Below, piece after piece: positions 31,461-40,577 of a stretch of DNA of 64,000 bases; the stretch's first letter is position 1; the number at the start of each line of letters is the position of its first letter. The stretch spans positions 1 through 64,000 of the forward strand of contig JAJPJQ010000045.1 in NCBI GenBank assembly GCA_021324155.1, in the 5' to 3' direction. The DNA comes from Pseudomonadota bacterium. GTDB taxonomy: Bacteria > Desulfobacterota > Binatia > UBA9968. The position numbers and the translations under genes are program-made. Below the pieces are notes generated by a model, which was not told the origin of the DNA, did no database searches, and saw nothing but the letters and a program-made list of their open reading frames with translations.

Positions 31461-32056
31461 AAATCCGGGCCTAGTTTCTCCTGCAATTTTTTCCGAGCGT
31501 AGTGAAGCCGGCTCATGACTGTCCCTTCGGAGCAGCCCATGATACGGCCGATCTCCTTGTAGGACAATCCTTCCACGGCGCGCATCAAGATGACCGCTTT
31601 GTGATCGGGCGTCAATTCATCGATCGCAGCCAAAAGCCTTTCTCCCAGCTCGCGGTCGCGCAGCTCGCGGTACGGGTCGGTGCCGAGCGATTCCGATGCG
31701 ACAACGACGTCGTCCATGTTTTCTCTCGAGTCCGCCACGGCGCGCTTCTGCCGGCGCTGGAAATCGATCGCGAGATTGACCGCGATGCGATAAATCCACG
31801 TGTAAAAGCTCGATCCGCCCTGGAAGCTTTTGATGTTGCGAAAGCCTTTGTAGAAAGTCTCTTGCGCAACTTCCATGGCGTCCTCGCGGTGGTGGACTAT
31901 GCCGAGAATGACCATAAGCACCCGGCGGTAATACTTGGCTGTGAGCTCCTCATATGCGGCGGAGTCCCCCTTTTGGCAGTTGCGGATGAGGTCCCGCTCG
32001 GTCAGCTCCACAGCTAGCCCTGTTTGTTTGGACGTGGCGGATTGTTCTTTATTCAA
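31457..32056 (-). CDS. rpoE: ECF (RpoE-like) RNA polymerase sigma factor
   Basis: A 199-residue sigma-70 family protein of the ECF group. Region 2 contains AMEVAQETFYKGFRNIKSFQGGSSFYTWIYRIAVN (positions about 61-95), with the -10 binding surface. Region 4 contains LSYKEIGRIMGCSEGTVMSRLHYARKKL, the -35 HTH (about 162-190). Both are complete. The group resembles RpoE proteins that answer envelope stress. It diverges from the MJ0042 zinc-ribbon gene across an AT-rich segment of about 105 bases. Confidence 0.93.
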   Translation of the reverse strand: MNKEQSATSKQTGLAVELTERDLIRNCQKGDSAAYEELTAKYYRRVLMVILGIVHHREDAMEVAQETFYKGFRNIKSFQGGSSFYTWIYRIAVNLAIDFQRRQKRAVADSRENMDDVVVASESLGTDPYRELRDRELGERLLAAIDELTPDHKAVILMRAVEGLSYKEIGRIMGCSEGTVMSRLHYARKKLQEKLGPDL

Positions 32057-32161
32057 GGGGTTGGCTGCAATTTACAGGTTGAAATTTTCTCAAATTACCA
32101 TAAAATCATCTCAAATCCACACAAACATACCATACACAATCCCGAGCCGCTGAAAGACAGC
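32057..32161. promoter_or_regulatory. AT-rich divergent promoter region
   Basis: The gap between the sigma factor and the zinc-ribbon gene is markedly AT-rich compared with the rest of the window. It contains repeated CTCAAAT and CACAAAC phrases. It must hold promoters for both directions. No clear pair of consensus boxes stands out, consistent with possible ECF-type autoregulation. Confidence 0.45.
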
Positions 32162-33232
32162 ATGCTGGTCCAATGCCCCGGTTGCCGCACGACCTATCGC
32201 GTATCCGAAGACGCGGTGGCGACGTCGAACCCGATTTTTCGCTGCTCGCGATGTAAGAACGTTTTTGTTCTCGGCGGCAAGGGTCCGTCGAAGCCCGCGC
32301 GGCAGCGAAGCGAGGCGCCGCGCGCGGACTCGCCGGAGCTTAGCTTCGCGTTCGACGCGCCGGCGCCGCACGCGGACGCGAAATCGGCGGCCGAGGAAGT
32401 TACTCCATCGGAAATTGCGCCATCGTCGAGCCGCCCCGTCGACGGCGAGAAGGAAATTCTCGACGTGAAAGATGTCGTTCCGGACAGCGCCGATAATCAC
32501 CAGACGGCGACCGACTGGCAGATCGAGGAACGTCCCGCGGAACATGATTTCGCTTTCCATACGATAAATACCGAGCCTCGTTTCACGGCGAAATCGAAGG
32601 CGCCGCGATTCGAGAAGCCTGCCGAGCCGGCGTTCGTGTTCACGCGCGAACCCGAGGCCAAGACTGTAAACGGCGCAGAGACCGCAGCCGAAGTAAGACG
32701 GCCGCTCTCGGTCGCACCTTTTCTCTTTCTCAGCGGGGTGTTGCTCCTCGCGTGCGCGAGCGTGACGCTGCTCTACAAGGCGCGCCCGGAGCCGATTGAG
32801 AAGCTGCTCAAAAGCGTCCCGTTGCTCGGCTCTTCTATGGTCCGCAACGACTATTTGCGGCAAGGCGTTGTCCTGCAAAGCGTAATCGGACGGTTTCAGC
32901 GCATTCAGGGCAATCGCGACATTTTTCTCGTATCGGGCGTCGCCGTAAACCGAAACCGCGTCAAAGTGCGCGAGGTCAAGATCGAAGGTTATACCTATGC
33001 GCCCGACGGCAGCGTCCTGGAAAGCCACGTAATCACGATCGGCAACGCGATCTCGCCTAAAATTATTCGCGACCTGACGGAGCAAGAAATCAAAGACCTG
33101 CAGAAGACCGGACCGGTAAGGCGCTTCGAGATTCAACCTGACGAGTCGGTGCCGTTCTCCATCGTATTTGTCAGGCAGAATGTCTCACCGCAGACCTTCG
33201 GCTATCGCGTGGTTTCCGCCGACGAAGCGTAG
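32162..33232 (+). CDS. MJ0042-type zinc-ribbon membrane protein (DUF3426-like)
   Basis: A 356-residue protein. The N-terminal zinc ribbon has CPGCRTTYRV and CSRCKNVF (C5, C8, C27, C30). A low-complexity acidic linker occupies about residues 45-180. One transmembrane helix follows (about 190-215, FLFLSGVLLLACASVTLLY). The C-terminal DUF3426-like beta domain would lie outside the membrane. Start ATG 32162 is chosen because the ribbon begins there; the longer frame runs into the promoter. The function of this widespread architecture is unknown, but it often sits near cell-envelope genes. Confidence 0.75.
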   Translation: MLVQCPGCRTTYRVSEDAVATSNPIFRCSRCKNVFVLGGKGPSKPARQRSEAPRADSPELSFAFDAPAPHADAKSAAEEVTPSEIAPSSSRPVDGEKEILDVKDVVPDSADNHQTATDWQIEERPAEHDFAFHTINTEPRFTAKSKAPRFEKPAEPAFVFTREPEAKTVNGAETAAEVRRPLSVAPFLFLSGVLLLACASVTLLYKARPEPIEKLLKSVPLLGSSMVRNDYLRQGVVLQSVIGRFQRIQGNRDIFLVSGVAVNRNRVKVREVKIEGYTYAPDGSVLESHVITIGNAISPKIIRDLTEQEIKDLQKTGPVRRFEIQPDESVPFSIVFVRQNVSPQTFGYRVVSADEA

Positions 33233-33259
33233 AGCCGCGCGGCCTGCGGTCGATCCATA

Positions 33260-33451
33260 CTACTTTTTTTCCTTTTTATCGTCTTTCGGCGTGATGTCGA
33301 TCTCGTCCGGCTCTTTCATGGTGCGCCGGAAATTGCGAATGCCTTTCGCAATACCCGAGCCGAGATCGGGCAATCTGCGGTTAAAAAGCAGCAGGATAAT
33401 CAGGAAAATGAGCAGGAGTTCCCAGATTCCGAGGCCGAACATGCCGGTCAT
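33260..33451 (-). CDS. tatA: Sec-independent translocase component TatA/TatE
   Basis: A 63-residue protein with a short N-terminal helix starting MFGLGIWELLLIFLIILLLF (about residues 4-23). The hinge RRLPDLGSGIAKGIRNFRR is the classic TatA amphipathic segment, followed by a charged tail ending in Lys. It forms the pore of the twin-arginine pathway for folded proteins. No tatB or tatC is nearby. ATG 33442 is an alternative start that lacks three residues. Confidence 0.9.
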   Translation of the reverse strand: MTGMFGLGIWELLLIFLIILLLFNRRLPDLGSGIAKGIRNFRRTMKEPDEIDITPKDDKKEKK

Positions 33452-33517
33452 TTTAGACCCGGCATACCCCCATTGCAACGGCGGCTGGAAATGCGCCGGT
33501 GATCATGTTACCTCTCG

Positions 33518-34987
33518 ATGCCAATGAAAAATTCAGCCCAGGAAAACCGCGCCGTTGGGCTGACGCAAGAGCTGGCGAGCTTCGTCAGCAAGACCTCGTA
33601 TCGCGACGTCGCGCCGGAAGTCATCCGCCGCGCGCGAGGCTTCATTCTCGACGGCCTCGGCGTCATCGTCGCAGGGTCGACGGAGAGGGGATCGCGCATC
33701 GTGCAGGACTACGTCCGCCGCATGCATGGCGCCGGCGAAGCGACGGTGGTGGGCGCCGGCTTCGCCGCGCCCGCGGCGAAGGCGGCGCTGGTCAACGGCG
33801 TCTCCGGCCATGCGATGGACTACGACGACACGCAGCTTTCCACATCGAAAGAATCCGTCTACGGCCTCCTCACTCACCCGACGACTCCGGTTCTCGCCGC
33901 CGTGCTTGCCGTCGGCGAGCGCGAAGGCATCTCCGGCAAAGAGATGCTGCTTGCGTACATTCTCGGCGTCGAGGTCGAGTGCCGGGTCGCCGACGCGATC
34001 GACCCGCGGCATTATCAATCGGGATTTCATTCGACCGCGACGATCGGCGGGCTTGGCGCCGCGATGGCGATCGGTAAAATCTTGCGCCTGAGAGAGGATG
34101 CGCTGCTCCGGACGCTGGGGCTCGCGGCGAGCATGGCTTCGGGCCTGCGCGAGAACTTCGGCACGATGACCAAGCCGCTGCACGCCGGCCGATCGGCGGA
34201 GAACGGCATTACCGCCGCCGAGCTCGCGGCGGCCGGTTTTACCTCGGCGGTCAACATCATCGAGGCGCCGCGCGGTTTTTTCAACGCGATGGCCGGCGGC
34301 GGCGACGCGAGCAAGATCGCCGGACGCCTCGGTAATCCGTACTTCATGATCGAGCCGGGGGTCTCGATCAAGCCCTACCCCTCCGGCTCGCTGTCTCATC
34401 CTGCGCAGGACGTGATTCTCGATCTCGCGAAAAGGCACGATCTTCGTCCCGACGATATCGAGTCGGTCGTCGTCGGCACGAACTCCAATGTCCCGAACGC
34501 GCTCATTTACCCGATGCCGCAGACGGCGCTCGAAGGGAAATTCAGCATTCCCTTCTGCATGGCGATCGCGATCGCCGAGCGCAAAGCCGGCATCGCGCAG
34601 TTCACCGACCGCAAAGTGCGGGATGCGAAAATCGTCGAGCTGATGAAACGGGTGACGCTCGTCGTCGACCCCGAGCTGGAAGCGCTGGGCTACGATCAGG
34701 TGCGCTCGCGCGTGCGCGTGACGCTCAAGGACGGCCGCGTGGTCGAAGGACGCGCCGACGTCGCCCGCGGTCATCCGGAAAAGCCGATGAGCTGGGACGA
34801 ATTGGGCGAGAAATTCCGCGACTGCTGCGCGCTCGTGCCGGAGATTCGCGCCGAAGAGGCGATCGGAATTGTCGCCGATCTCGACAAGCTCAAGAGCATC
34901 GCTCCGCTCATTCGCGCGCTCGGCGGAACACCGAAGGCCGCGAAGCGGCCGGGAAAGAGAAAGTGGAGTCCCGCTCGGCGCAAGTAG
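33518..34987 (+). CDS. MmgE/PrpD family protein (first of two)
   Basis: A 489-residue cytoplasmic protein of the MmgE/PrpD superfamily, whose best-known member is 2-methylcitrate dehydratase. HAMDYDDTQ carries the family His/Asp motif (about residues 93-101). GFHSTATIGGLGAAMAIGK and KPYPSGSLSHP are the other conserved blocks. The C-terminal 20 residues are Lys/Arg-rich. No methylcitrate synthase or lyase gene is present, so propionate catabolism is not supported; many soil bacteria have such paralogues for unknown hydroxy acids. It overlaps its neighbour paralogue by 25 bases. Confidence 0.82.
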   Translation: MPMKNSAQENRAVGLTQELASFVSKTSYRDVAPEVIRRARGFILDGLGVIVAGSTERGSRIVQDYVRRMHGAGEATVVGAGFAAPAAKAALVNGVSGHAMDYDDTQLSTSKESVYGLLTHPTTPVLAAVLAVGEREGISGKEMLLAYILGVEVECRVADAIDPRHYQSGFHSTATIGGLGAAMAIGKILRLREDALLRTLGLAASMASGLRENFGTMTKPLHAGRSAENGITAAELAAAGFTSAVNIIEAPRGFFNAMAGGGDASKIAGRLGNPYFMIEPGVSIKPYPSGSLSHPAQDVILDLAKRHDLRPDDIESVVVGTNSNVPNALIYPMPQTALEGKFSIPFCMAIAIAERKAGIAQFTDRKVRDAKIVELMKRVTLVVDPELEALGYDQVRSRVRVTLKDGRVVEGRADVARGHPEKPMSWDELGEKFRDCCALVPEIRAEEAIGIVADLDKLKSIAPLIRALGGTPKAAKRPGKRKWSPARRK

Positions 34988-36330
34988 GCGCCTTCGTGCG
35001 CGAGCTCGATCTCGCGCACGTGCCGCCGGAGGTTCGGCAGAAGGCCAAGCTCGTCTTTTTGGACGCGCTCGGCATCGCGCTCGCCTCCTCCACAATGGAC
35101 TTCGGGCTGATCGCTCTCGACGCCGCGCGCGCGCTCGGCGGCAAGAGCGAAAGCCGGCTCATCGGGACGCGCGATAAGGTCGCCGCGGCGAATGCCGTTC
35201 TCGCGGGCGGCACGCTGGCGCACGGTCTCGACTACGACGACACGCGCGAAGGCGCGATCGTTCACACCGGCTCGACCGCGGCGATCACCGCGCTCGCCGT
35301 CGGCGAGGCGACCGGCGCCGGCGGAAAAGCGACGCTCGAGGCCGCGATCGCCGGCACCGAGGTCATGTGCAAAATCGGCCTCGCCGCCCCGGGAAAATTT
35401 CACGCGCGCGGTTTTCATCCGACGGCGCTGTGCGGCACTTTCGGCGCAGCGGCCGCCGCGGGCAAGTTATACCGGTTGAATGCCGAACAATGGGTGGACG
35501 CTTTCGGCATTTGCGGCAGCCAGAGTTCGGGCATCATCGAATACCTCGCCGACGGCACCTGGACCAAGCGGCTCCATCCCGGCTGGTCGTCCCATGCCGG
35601 CGTCGTCGCGGCGATTCTCGCGCGCGGCGGCTTTCGCGGCCCGGCCGCGGTCTTCGAAGGCACGCACAACTTTTACAAGGCGTTCGGCGCGAGCGATCCC
35701 GATCTCGACAAGCTCGACGAGCTGGGTAAAATTTGGGAAATTCCGTATCTCACCTTCAAGACGTATCCCTGCGGCTCGATCTCGCATCCATACATGGACT
35801 GCGCGCTGCGGCTGAGGCAGAAACATTCTCTGCGTCCGGAGGATATCGCCGAGGTCGTCTGCCGCACCGCTGAAGGGCCGGTGCATCGATTGTGGGAGCC
35901 GCTGAAAGACAAGCAGCGGCCGGTCAGCGGCTACGGCGCGAAATTCGCACTTCCATATAGCATCGCGGTGATCCTCGTCCGGGGAAAGGCGGGCCTGGCT
36001 GAATTCACCGAGGAGGCCATCCGCGACGAAGAAGTCCTGCGCATCGCAGACCGCGTGCGCTACGAGCTCGATCCGACGATCGATTACCCGCGCCACCTCT
36101 CCGGGCACGTGAGGATTAGGTTGAACGACGGCACGTGGCTGGAAGACAATCAGCCTTATCCGCGCGGCGGCTTCGAGTCGCCGCTGCCGCCGGAAGAGAT
36201 CGAAGAGAAGTTCCGCGCCAATGCCGCGCTCGCGCTCGACGGCAAAAAAGCCGACGAGATCGTCCGCGTCATGCGCAACCTGGAACATCTGCCCAAAATT
36301 GCGACGCTTGCCAATCTATTGAAGGCTTAA
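34963..36330 (+). CDS. MmgE/PrpD family protein (second of two)
   Basis: A 455-residue paralogue of the preceding gene with HGLDYDDTRE, GFHPTALCGTFGAAAAAGKLY and KTYPCGSISHPY. It starts at GTG 34963 inside the end of the first gene. The two are distinct in sequence (not a recent duplication) and may form a heteromer or act on successive substrates. A tandem PrpD pair suggests a small catabolic unit together with the convergent MFS carrier. The reaction is unknown. Confidence 0.82.
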   Translation: MESRSAQVGAFVRELDLAHVPPEVRQKAKLVFLDALGIALASSTMDFGLIALDAARALGGKSESRLIGTRDKVAAANAVLAGGTLAHGLDYDDTREGAIVHTGSTAAITALAVGEATGAGGKATLEAAIAGTEVMCKIGLAAPGKFHARGFHPTALCGTFGAAAAAGKLYRLNAEQWVDAFGICGSQSSGIIEYLADGTWTKRLHPGWSSHAGVVAAILARGGFRGPAAVFEGTHNFYKAFGASDPDLDKLDELGKIWEIPYLTFKTYPCGSISHPYMDCALRLRQKHSLRPEDIAEVVCRTAEGPVHRLWEPLKDKQRPVSGYGAKFALPYSIAVILVRGKAGLAEFTEEAIRDEEVLRIADRVRYELDPTIDYPRHLSGHVRIRLNDGTWLEDNQPYPRGGFESPLPPEEIEEKFRANAALALDGKKADEIVRVMRNLEHLPKIATLANLLKA

Positions 36331-36331
36331 A

Positions 36332-37639
36332 TCAATCCTGCGACATGCCCACCAGCGGGCGGATTCCCACGACGCTGAAAAATAGCTCGCGGATCGAGAC
36401 TTCGCGCGACGCGCGGACCTCCCGGAAGCGATTGAATAGTGCGAAGTAAACGGCTAACCGGCAAACGCCTGAGAGCATGAAGAGCGTGAGCAGCGGATGG
36501 CCCTGGAGCGGCGGCAGCTTGCTCGCGAGAAAGCCTCCGAGCGAGGCGCCGGTGAAAATCGCGACGCCGTTCAGCACGTTGAAATAGCTGATGCAGCGGA
36601 CGCGCTTCGACGGCGTGACCGCGTCGTAGATGAAGTTCGACGCCGCCAGCGTAAAGCCGCTCCAGACGAAGCCCGAGAGCATCTGCACGCAGGCGAGATA
36701 GACGACGTTCCGCGAGGCGAGCCAGAGCAGAGGAATCATGCACGCGAATAAGCCGCACAGCCGCAGCACGCGCGCGTTGCCGACGGCGTCCGCATGCATG
36801 CCCCACATCGGCAGCGCGAACAGGCCGGCGAGCGTCGCCAGCACCTGCAACACCATGTAGGTGAAATAGCTGAAGCCCAGATCGCGCAGCATAAATACTG
36901 CGAAGAACGGCGCGGAGAGATACGTGGCGAGCGACATCATCGCCGTGAACGCCACGAACTTGACGAAATTGCTGTGCCGGAACCGCACGATGAAGCGGTA
37001 AAACGTGAAATCGGCCGCGGGGTCGTGCCGCTGCGGCACGTCGCGCATGCGCGCGAGGTAAGTGGCTGAGACGAAGCGACCGAGCGCGCCGGCTGAAAAA
37101 ATAATTGCAAAGCCTAACACCGCCGACCGCGACGAGACGCGGTAGAGCACCAGGCCGGCCACGATCATGCTGGCGACGTGCACCAGCCCGACGACGCGGT
37201 TGCGCCAGCCGAAATAGCGGCCGCGCTTCTGCTTGGGGATGTATTCGGTCATGAGGCTGCCCCAAGCGGGGCCGGCGAGCGCGCCCGCGGAAACGAAAAG
37301 CACCAGGAGCGCGAGGAAGAGCGCGACAGGCTGCGCCGCGGCCGTCCACGCGAGCAGCGCAATGAGCGCCAAAAAGGTCGCCTGCGCCGTAACGACACCG
37401 ACGAGCAACTTGAGCCTGCCGCCGATACGGTGGACCGCCTGGACGGAGAAAAGCTGCGCCAGCGAGCCGAAGAGCTGCGGGAAGCCGCTCACCCAGCCGA
37501 TCTGCTGCGCTGTCGCACCGAGCGCGAGCGCGAACGGCGTGAAATACTGCTCCGTGACGCCGCTCATGATCGAGGCGAAAACGCCGTCCTTGAACGAGAT
37601 GCGGAGCGTTTCCCTGACGGTAATTTTGCCGCGCGGCAT
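36332..37639 (-). CDS. Major facilitator superfamily transporter
   Basis: About 435 residues with 12 hydrophobic helices. The first helix pair is followed by AQQIGWVSGFPQLFGSLAQL and RIGGRLKLLVG, the loop 2-3 signature. The central loop is after helix 6 (MRDVPQRHDPAADFTFYRF). Upstream ATG codons at 37696 and 37654 are possible; MPRGKITVRETL is chosen because the sequence before it is not typical. It converges with the PrpD pair, separated by a single base, so the transcripts overlap at their ends. The substrate is unknown. Confidence 0.8.
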   Translation of the reverse strand: MPRGKITVRETLRISFKDGVFASIMSGVTEQYFTPFALALGATAQQIGWVSGFPQLFGSLAQLFSVQAVHRIGGRLKLLVGVVTAQATFLALIALLAWTAAAQPVALFLALLVLFVSAGALAGPAWGSLMTEYIPKQKRGRYFGWRNRVVGLVHVASMIVAGLVLYRVSSRSAVLGFAIIFSAGALGRFVSATYLARMRDVPQRHDPAADFTFYRFIVRFRHSNFVKFVAFTAMMSLATYLSAPFFAVFMLRDLGFSYFTYMVLQVLATLAGLFALPMWGMHADAVGNARVLRLCGLFACMIPLLWLASRNVVYLACVQMLSGFVWSGFTLAASNFIYDAVTPSKRVRCISYFNVLNGVAIFTGASLGGFLASKLPPLQGHPLLTLFMLSGVCRLAVYFALFNRFREVRASREVSIRELFFSVVGIRPLVGMSQD

Positions 37640-37799
37640 AAAAAAAGGCGGCATTGAGAGTCGCGTCGAAAGATGGTAGCGAACAGAGCAAGCCATGTCC
37701 AGCCGATTCGACGCGGCAGGTCAAAAGGCATTCAACGGCTGTTGAGCGTCGCTGCCCGATTTGTTAGTGTGCCGCGCGCAGCTCTAGAGGAGGCAAAAC

Positions 37800-38819
37800 A
37801 TGAAATATCTCGTCGCAATCGCTCTCGCCGCTCTGGCCGCGCTTTCGGCAACGCGGTCCCACGCGCAGGACGCGGCGATGATCGAAGCAGCGCGCAAGGA
37901 AGGCAAGGTCGTCTGGTATACCTCGCTCGCGATCCCCTCCTCGACCGCGCTCGCCCATTATTTCATGAACAAGTACAAAGGCATCGAGGTCATCGTCAAC
38001 CGCAACGGCTCGCAGCGCGTGCTGCAGATGGTGATGCAGGAGGCCGGCGCCTCGATCAAAAACGTCGACGTGATCCATACGTCAGACGCCGGCCATTTCG
38101 TGCTCCTCAAGGGCAAGGGCCTGCTCGCGCAATATAGCCCGAAGGCGGCGGAAGTTTTCCCTGCCGGCTTCAAGGACCCCGCGGGATATTTCTTCGGCAT
38201 GCGCGCGACGCTTTCGAGCATCGCCTACAATCCGAGAGTGATCAACGAGAAAGACGCGCCCAAGACCTGGAAAGACCTTCTCGACCCCAAATGGCGCGGC
38301 AAAGAAGTGACCGCGCACCCGGGCTACAGCGGCATCATCATGACGCACGTGCTCGCGCTCGTGAAGCAGCTCGGGTGGGAGTATTTTCAGGAGCTGGCCA
38401 AAAACAAGCTCCATATCGTACAATCGGCGAACGATCCCGCGCAGGTCGTCGCCTCCGGCGAGCGCCCGCTCGGCGTCAACGGCGCGGAATATTTCTATTA
38501 CAAGACGATGAAACAGGGGAACCCGATCAAGATCGTCTACCCGAAAGAAGGCGTGCCGCTCGTCGTCTCGCCGACCGCGATCGCGAAAGACGCGCCGCAT
38601 CCGAACGCCGCGCGCCTGTTTACGGAATTTATTCTATCGAAAGAAAACCAGCAGATCCTCGCCGACAAAGAAGGCCTTTACACCGGCCATCCCGAGGTGA
38701 CGTATCCGAAAGACAAGCCGATGCTGAAGGACCTCAAGCTCTGGGCGGTCGACGCCGAGGAGCTCGAAAAACGTAACGCCGAGCTGAAAAAGCGATTCAC
38801 GGAATTCTTCGGCGCGTAA
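37800..38819 (+). CDS. Fe3+-type (FbpA/AfuA-like) ABC solute-binding protein
   Basis: A 339-residue exported binding protein with a signal peptide (residues 1-22, ending SHAQ) and the type 2 periplasmic fold. Its EGKVVWYTSLAI start and NPRVINEKDAPKTWKDLLDPKWRGK segment match the FbpA/PotD-like cluster that binds Fe3+, thiosulfate, phosphonates or similar anions. AGAGGAGG precedes the ATG. It is followed by its permease and ATPase, forming a complete importer (37.8-41.7 kb). The Tyr pair typical of FbpA iron binding is not obvious, so the ligand is open. Confidence 0.85.
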   Translation: MKYLVAIALAALAALSATRSHAQDAAMIEAARKEGKVVWYTSLAIPSSTALAHYFMNKYKGIEVIVNRNGSQRVLQMVMQEAGASIKNVDVIHTSDAGHFVLLKGKGLLAQYSPKAAEVFPAGFKDPAGYFFGMRATLSSIAYNPRVINEKDAPKTWKDLLDPKWRGKEVTAHPGYSGIIMTHVLALVKQLGWEYFQELAKNKLHIVQSANDPAQVVASGERPLGVNGAEYFYYKTMKQGNPIKIVYPKEGVPLVVSPTAIAKDAPHPNAARLFTEFILSKENQQILADKEGLYTGHPEVTYPKDKPMLKDLKLWAVDAEELEKRNAELKKRFTEFFGA

Positions 38820-38845
38820 CCGCGCCGCGGCGGCTGCGAAGGCGC

Positions 38846-40576
38846 ATGTCGATTCCCCAAACGACCGTAGCGGAGAGCGCAGCGGGGGCGCGCGCCTTCC
38901 GCCTGCGGCGCTTCGACGCGACGCTGCCCGTCTGGATGGGCGCGGCGTTGTTCGTCGTTGTCCTCATGCTCCTGCCTTTGGGCGCGATCTTCACCACCAG
39001 CGCCTTCACCGAAAAAGGCCTCACACTTGGAAATTACGTCGAGGTCTTCACCGATCCGGCCTATCTCAAGGCGATCTGGAACAGCGTCATTACATCTTTC
39101 TGGGTCGGCGTGATCGCGGTCGCCGTCGGCGCGCTGCTCGGATGGCTCGTCACGCGCACGGATCTGCCCTTCCCGCGCGCAGTGCGCGCGCTCGTCATGG
39201 CGTCATTCGTGACGCCGCCGTTTCTCGGCGCATTCGCCTGGACGCTGCTCGCCGGACCGAACGCGGGACTGCTGAACAACTGGTACCGCGCGGCGTCTGG
39301 CTCCGAAACCGCTCTCTTCAATATCTTCACGATCGAAGGGCTCATCTTCGTAATGGCGCTCTACAGCTTTCCCTACGTCTTCTCGATGATCGCCAACGTA
39401 TCCGAGCTCATCTCGTCGGATCTGGAAGACGCGGCCAACATCCTCGGCGCGAGCCGCTGGAAGATCGCGCTCACGATTACGCTGCCGCTCACGGCGCCGG
39501 CGCTGATCGGGGGCTTCATCGTCGCGTTTCTCCACTCGCTGTCGCTCTTCGGCGCGCCGGCGATCCTGGGTCTTCCCGCCGGCATCCATACGATCACGAC
39601 GCAGATCTGGGCCTTCTTTCAATATCCGCCGCGGCTCGATCTCGCCGCGGCGTTCTCGGTGCCGCTCCTGCTCGCGACCGTCGGCCTCATCGCAGTGCAG
39701 AAAAAGCTCCTCGGCCGGCGCGGCTACAGCACCGTCGGCGGCAAAGGCGGCCAGAAGCGGCTCCTGAAGCTCGGCTACCTCCGCTGGCCCGCATTCTTAC
39801 TAGTAGCCGCAATTCTGTCGCTCTCGGTCTTTCTGCCTTACGGAATTCTCCTGAAAGCCGCGCTCTCGAAGGCATGGGCAATGCCGCTCACTCTCGACAA
39901 CTTCACGCTGGGGAATTTCACCTTCACCTTTTTCCAATACGGCGACACGCAGGCCGCCATCTTGAACACCTTCAAGCTCGGCATCGCGACGGCCACAGCC
40001 GGAACGCTGCTCGCGACGCTGCTCGCCTACATAACCAACCGGCAGCTGCTGCGCGGCGCGCGCTATCTCTCGTTCTTTGTCCTCGCGCCGCTGGTCATCC
40101 CGGGGATCGTGCTGGCGGTCGGCCTCTTTATCGCCTATTCGAAGCCGCCCCTGATGCTCTACGGCACGATCTGGATTCTCTTCGTCGCTTATCTCACGAA
40201 AGAGATGCCGATCGGCTTCTCGCAGACCGAGAGCACCTTCAAGACGATCCATCCCGAGCTCGAGGACGCGACGCGCATCATCGGCGCGAACCGGCTGCGC
40301 GCCCTCAAAGACGTCACCGTGCCGCTCGCGCGCTCGGGGCTCATCGCCGCGTGGTCGTTCATCTTTATCGGCGTCATCCGCGAGCTCAGCGCGTCGATTC
40401 TGCTCTTCACGCCGAGCTCGAAGGTCGTCTCGGTCGTCATCTTCGATCTCAAGGAGGAGGGCCAGATCGGCGCGATCGCCGTGCTGGGCATCCTGCTTCT
40501 CGCGGTATCGTTTCTGATCATCCTTGCGGTGCAGTGGCTCGCGGGCCGGGAATTCTTCGCGAGCAGCAGAGGATAG
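38846..40576 (+). CDS. Fused two-domain ABC permease (FbpB/ThiP-like)
   Basis: A 576-residue inner-membrane protein with about 12 helices in two homologous halves. Each half carries the EAA loop that contacts the ATPase: LEDAANILGASRWKIALTITLP (about 192-212) and LEDATRIIGANRLRALKDVTVP (about 472-493). Fused permeases of this kind are typical for iron(III) and thiamine importers. It follows the binding protein by 26 bases. Confidence 0.9.
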   Translation: MSIPQTTVAESAAGARAFRLRRFDATLPVWMGAALFVVVLMLLPLGAIFTTSAFTEKGLTLGNYVEVFTDPAYLKAIWNSVITSFWVGVIAVAVGALLGWLVTRTDLPFPRAVRALVMASFVTPPFLGAFAWTLLAGPNAGLLNNWYRAASGSETALFNIFTIEGLIFVMALYSFPYVFSMIANVSELISSDLEDAANILGASRWKIALTITLPLTAPALIGGFIVAFLHSLSLFGAPAILGLPAGIHTITTQIWAFFQYPPRLDLAAAFSVPLLLATVGLIAVQKKLLGRRGYSTVGGKGGQKRLLKLGYLRWPAFLLVAAILSLSVFLPYGILLKAALSKAWAMPLTLDNFTLGNFTFTFFQYGDTQAAILNTFKLGIATATAGTLLATLLAYITNRQLLRGARYLSFFVLAPLVIPGIVLAVGLFIAYSKPPLMLYGTIWILFVAYLTKEMPIGFSQTESTFKTIHPELEDATRIIGANRLRALKDVTVPLARSGLIAAWSFIFIGVIRELSASILLFTPSSKVVSVVIFDLKEEGQIGAIAVLGILLLAVSFLIILAVQWLAGREFFASSRG

Positions 40577-40577
40577 C

